A stretch of DNA of 64,000 bases, taken from the NCBI GenBank assembly GCA_024691325.1, contig JAILNR010000048.1, forward strand, positions 79,240 to 143,239. Direction: 5' to 3'. The notes under the pieces were generated by a model that saw nothing but the letters and a program-made list of their open reading frames with translations, ran no database searches and was not told the DNA's origin. Of this stretch, positions 61,626 through 64,000 are shown one piece after another. How positions within the stretch are numbered: the first letter of the stretch is position 1; each line of letters opens with the position of its first letter. This DNA is from Saccharofermentans sp. (lineage in GTDB: Bacteria > Bacillota > Clostridia > Saccharofermentanales > Saccharofermentanaceae). The position numbers were made by a program, and so were the translations under genes.

Positions 61626-62837
61626 ATGAAAAGAAAGAAGATAGAGGCAATTTTGCTGTCATTCACGATTCTAATGTCGGTCGCATCGCGTGTTCACGCT
61701 GATGAAGTGGAAACGGCAGACACGCAGATTGATGCAACCGGTATCGCAGTAACCGCCTCCAACTTCCCCGATGCGAAGATGCTGGCGTTTGTCTCGGACA
61801 ATTTCGACCTCGATCACAACGGCTGCTTAAACGAGGATGAGATTAACAAGGCTACTGAGATCACTGTCCCGGAGTTAAGTGATGCAACAGGAATTGAGAA
61901 TTTCCCGATGCTCAGATATCTTGACGTAAGAGACGGCAGCTTAACAAGTCTGGATGTCTCGCACAATTCCGAACTGGATATTCTGATTTGCAACAACAAT
62001 GCTCTGTCCGCTCTGGATCTGAGCCATAACAGCAGTCTGTGTTGCGTCCTTTGCGATGGCAATAAGATAACGTCCCTTGACGTAAGCGGGCTGGGGGAGC
62101 TCGAGACTTTGTCTTGCGAGAATAACCCGATAGAGTACTTGAATATAAGCGGCTGCACCAAGCTGGCTCTCTTAAGCTGTGACAACACGCCTCTTAAAAA
62201 CATAGATGTAAGTGACAGCCCGATCCTTGTCGACTCGTTTTCGCCCGATTCAACACAGGGCTTGATAATCTGCAACGACGACACGCAGGTTATAACTTCC
62301 AATCAAACTCCGGCAACGGGCGCTGATGCAGGGCTTTCGCAGCCCCCGCTCGAAAATGACAACCCCAATTCCCGGACAACCGCTTCCGCTGCAACATCAA
62401 CTGAGCACGGCGGATCCACAGCAAGCACGAATGATGCTGGTGCTGTCAGGCTTTTCGAGAAGACGCCAAAGGGACTTGTTGATAAGCTTTATGTCATGGT
62501 GCTCGGTCGTGAGGCGGACTTAGCGGGCGAAGCTAACTGGGTGGATCACATTACCAAATACAATGTTAGCGGGGCCGGCCTGGTGTGGGGTTTCCTGCAC
62601 TCAAGCGAGTTCCAGGCGAGGGCACTGTCTGATGAAGAGTATGTTGACCTTCTTTATGATGTGTTCTTCGGACGAAAGGCGGATGAGCAAGGCAAGCAGA
62701 ACTGGCTGAACATGATGAGTAACGGTTACAACCGCGACCAGATTGCCCAGGGCTTCATCGACTCGGAAGAGTGGTATCATATGTGTGATGAATGCGGAAT
62801 AAAGTCAGGCGGCACCTATCAGGAAGCTGCTAAGTAA
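61626..62837 (+). CDS. Secreted leucine-rich-repeat protein with C-terminal DUF4214
   Basis: A 403-residue protein. Signal peptide to about residue 25 (cleavage near VHA-DE), an EF-hand-like DLDHNGCLNEDE (60-71), then four to five LRR units of the bacterial 'LTSLDVSHNSELDILICNNN' type (about 100-200). A Ser/Thr/Asn linker (215-275) precedes DUF4214 (about 283-395: LVDKLYVMVLGREADLAGEANWVDHI, LLYDVFFGRKADEQGKQNWL). Both DUF4214 modules have the FxRxADxxGxxxW core. Cell-surface or extracellular; partner unknown. Confidence 0.85.
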   Translation: MKRKKIEAILLSFTILMSVASRVHADEVETADTQIDATGIAVTASNFPDAKMLAFVSDNFDLDHNGCLNEDEINKATEITVPELSDATGIENFPMLRYLDVRDGSLTSLDVSHNSELDILICNNNALSALDLSHNSSLCCVLCDGNKITSLDVSGLGELETLSCENNPIEYLNISGCTKLALLSCDNTPLKNIDVSDSPILVDSFSPDSTQGLIICNDDTQVITSNQTPATGADAGLSQPPLENDNPNSRTTASAATSTEHGGSTASTNDAGAVRLFEKTPKGLVDKLYVMVLGREADLAGEANWVDHITKYNVSGAGLVWGFLHSSEFQARALSDEEYVDLLYDVFFGRKADEQGKQNWLNMMSNGYNRDQIAQGFIDSEEWYHMCDECGIKSGGTYQEAAK

Positions 62838-62844
62838 GTTAAGA

Positions 62845-62869
62845 TCCCGTCGGAAACGGCGGGACTTTT
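62845..62869 (+). terminator. Terminator of the LRR-DUF4214 gene
   Basis: TCCCGTC / GGCGGGA stem (one wobble pair) followed by CTTTTTG. Confidence 0.75.
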
Positions 62870-62880
62870 TGTGCCACAAT

Positions 62881-63048
62881 TTGACCGGGAATTCAAACAC
62901 GCCGGTCTACAGGCTTTACAATTCCAATGGCGGCGAGCACCACTACACAACAAGTGTGGCCGAGAAAAACAACCTCGTTGCGATGGGCTGGAGTGATGAG
63001 GGTATCGGCTGGAAGTCTGAGGGCATAGCCTGGTACGGCGTCGCCTGA
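62881..63048 (+). pseudogene. C-terminal fragment of a DUF5648-type secreted protein
   Basis: A frame without start codon reads NSNTPVYRLYNSNGGEHHYT..., VAEKNNLVAMGWSDEGIGWK and SEGIAWYGVA, then TGA at 63046. This is the repeat typical of DUF5648 (YRLYNxxxGEHxYT / NLxxxGWxxEGIGW) at the C-termini of Firmicutes surface proteins. Everything upstream is lost. Array E begins ten bases after its stop. Confidence 0.7.
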
Positions 63049-63057
63049 CACGCGTGA

Positions 63058-63170
63058 GTACGCATTTTTGCTCCCGAACCGCGTAAAGTACGTACACACA
63101 CTAAGTACATTTGCCCCTTTGTACGTAATTTTGCCCCAAACTCTCGAAAAGTAAGTACACGCGTAAGTAC
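63058..63170. repeat. Array E: eight GTAC-centred words, same spacing grammar as array D
   Basis: GTAC at 63058, 63088, 63092, 63105, 63121, 63155 and 63167, with a degenerate GTAA at 63151. Steps 30, 4, 13, 16, 30, 4, 12, matching array D position for position except one extra base. The spacers differ from those of D apart from the shared ATTTT(T)-CCC stretch. The two 63-bp units of E are recognisably related to each other. Confidence 0.8.
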
Positions 63171-63241
63171 TCAAATGTGAACTTGTGACCTCGCCGCAAC
63201 AAAATCCGTCTAATGAGTGAAGGCGGCGAAAGGGGTGTGCT

Positions 63242-63751
63242 ATGAAAAGAGTAATTGCGTTGTTTATGTCGGGGATGATGTTGTTGAGTTTGGCCGCGTG
63301 CGGCAGCGCGGAAGGCGGTCGCGAGTCACGTGGCTCAAGAGATTCACGCGAAGAAAACATATCTGATAAAGAGATCGAAGCGCTGCAGGCCAATGAAGGG
63401 CCAATGCTCGAGATCACATGTACGATCCAAGCGCCGATCCCTGATGATATGGACCGTGACAGCACGCTGGTGCTCGGCTACAACGGAATGATTATGAATC
63501 CTGAGGTGGACGGCCAGACCTGGGGCCCGGTCTCCGATGAGGACTATATGGAGATCTACGAGTTTTGTGTTGATGCCGTGGAGAACGACACCTACGCCGA
63601 TTACTATGAGGATGTGTGCGACGGCCAGACCTACCGCTTCGTGTTCACCGACGAAGACGGCGACGCGCATGTGATCTACGACGGCTACATCTACGATAAC
63701 CGCGCACTGAGTGATGTGGACAACCTCATTGATTCGTATTGCGGGAACTAG
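63242..63751 (+). CDS. Small lipoprotein
   Basis: A 169-residue protein. Signal peptide MKRVIALFMSGMMLLSLAAC with lipobox LAAC (C20), an Arg/Ser-rich linker (RESRGSRDSREEN), then an acidic domain of about 120 residues rich in Tyr and Asp. AAAGGGG precedes the ATG. No family recognised. It resembles many Clostridia lipoproteins anchored to the outer face of the membrane. Confidence 0.75.
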   Translation: MKRVIALFMSGMMLLSLAACGSAEGGRESRGSRDSREENISDKEIEALQANEGPMLEITCTIQAPIPDDMDRDSTLVLGYNGMIMNPEVDGQTWGPVSDEDYMEIYEFCVDAVENDTYADYYEDVCDGQTYRFVFTDEDGDAHVIYDGYIYDNRALSDVDNLIDSYCGN

Positions 63752-63840
63752 ATATAGTCTTTTTTTCAGCACTTACCACTAAATAGAAGAGCGGTAGTTG
63801 GCTTAAGGTTGAATGAAAAACTAAATTAGATTCTGGATAT

Positions 63841-63885
63841 ATTCCGCTCAAGATACATCCTAAAAAGGGTGTTTCTGAGCGGAAT
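63841..63885. repeat. Imperfect long inverted repeat at the right edge
   Basis: ATTCCGCTCA (63841-63850) pairs perfectly with TGAGCGGAAT (63876-63885), with inner ACATCC / GGGTGT pairing; weaker symmetry (GATTCTG.../...TAGAATC) extends to about 63829-63899. No T-run. It could be a MITE-like end or a structured RNA. 63752-64000 holds no convincing gene. Confidence 0.45.
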
Positions 63886-64000
63886 TCTGATGTAGAATCC
63901 AAGTAATCTGTTGGATATTCTCGTAATAATGGCATGGCAAGCCTGACAGAAGGCATTGGATTTGAAAAACATAATGCAACGACTGTCTGAAAACAGAATA

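Noticed and set aside
63726..63956. Minus-strand 76-codon frame at the right edge
   Set aside because: No Shine-Dalgarno, overlaps the lipoprotein 3' end, and its codons run through the inverted repeat.

Overview
This window looks like the chromosome of an anaerobic, probably gut- or rumen-type Clostridia (Firmicutes). The evidence is the rplU-prp-rpmA-obgE block with an N-terminally extended L27 and its Prp protease, strong Gram-positive Shine-Dalgarno sites, many ABC-2 exporters, DUF4214 and double-zinc-ribbon proteins, a flavodiiron protein, and a holin-like type I toxin. The family cannot be fixed from sequence alone. No rRNA, tRNA, Cas genes, transposase or phage structural genes were seen.

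Layout. 0-14.5 kb: the 3' end of a beta-propeller-like protein, a DHH phosphoesterase, the ribosomal/Obg block, a DUF4214-serine hydrolase lipoprotein, an XRE/DUF2975 pair, a LysR-metNIQ methionine uptake unit, and an overlapping acyltransferase remnant / SpoIIE phosphatase / RelA-type alarmone synthetase trio. 14.6-21.4 kb: an ABC-2 exporter, a NarL-type two-component system and a MutS-like ATPase. 21.4-24.4 kb: a TetR regulator behind a 34-bp perfect palindrome, followed by a rifampicin-phosphotransferase-like dikinase. 24.4-27.9 kb: two small membrane proteins fused by overlaps to larBCE (nickel-pincer cofactor synthesis). 28-43 kb: zinc-ribbon protein, LytTR/DUF3021, an ABC-2 exporter on the minus strand, AraC with a GAF-ABC fusion and a giant FtsX permease, and a MarR-flavodoxin unit.

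43-64 kb is accessory and mosaic. It has a duplicated and decayed bacteriocin-like cassette, DUF2130, AIM24 and PASTA-like proteins, a DUF2075 helicase, an exonuclease that appears to start at AUU, a type I toxin-antitoxin locus with a second orphan antitoxin RNA, an RHH protein, AT-rich zinc-ribbon membrane proteins, a macrodomain / ADP-ribosylglycohydrolase pair, a repeat/J-domain/HIRAN operon, two more double-glycine leader peptides, a flavodiiron protein and secreted DUF4214/LRR proteins. Several gaps hold gene fragments.

The most unusual signal is a set of five intergenic arrays (32.4, 54.5, 59.3, 60.9 and 63.1 kb). Each is built from eight copies of a short word. The word differs between loci, but spacing inside an array is fixed to within a base or two: 12/18 alternating, 28/24 alternating, 13-10-20-20-13-10-22, and 30-4-12-16-30-4-12 twice. 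All five lie just downstream of a gene's 3' end. I could not match this to a known element class. Everything here was counted by eye from the sequence, without database searches.
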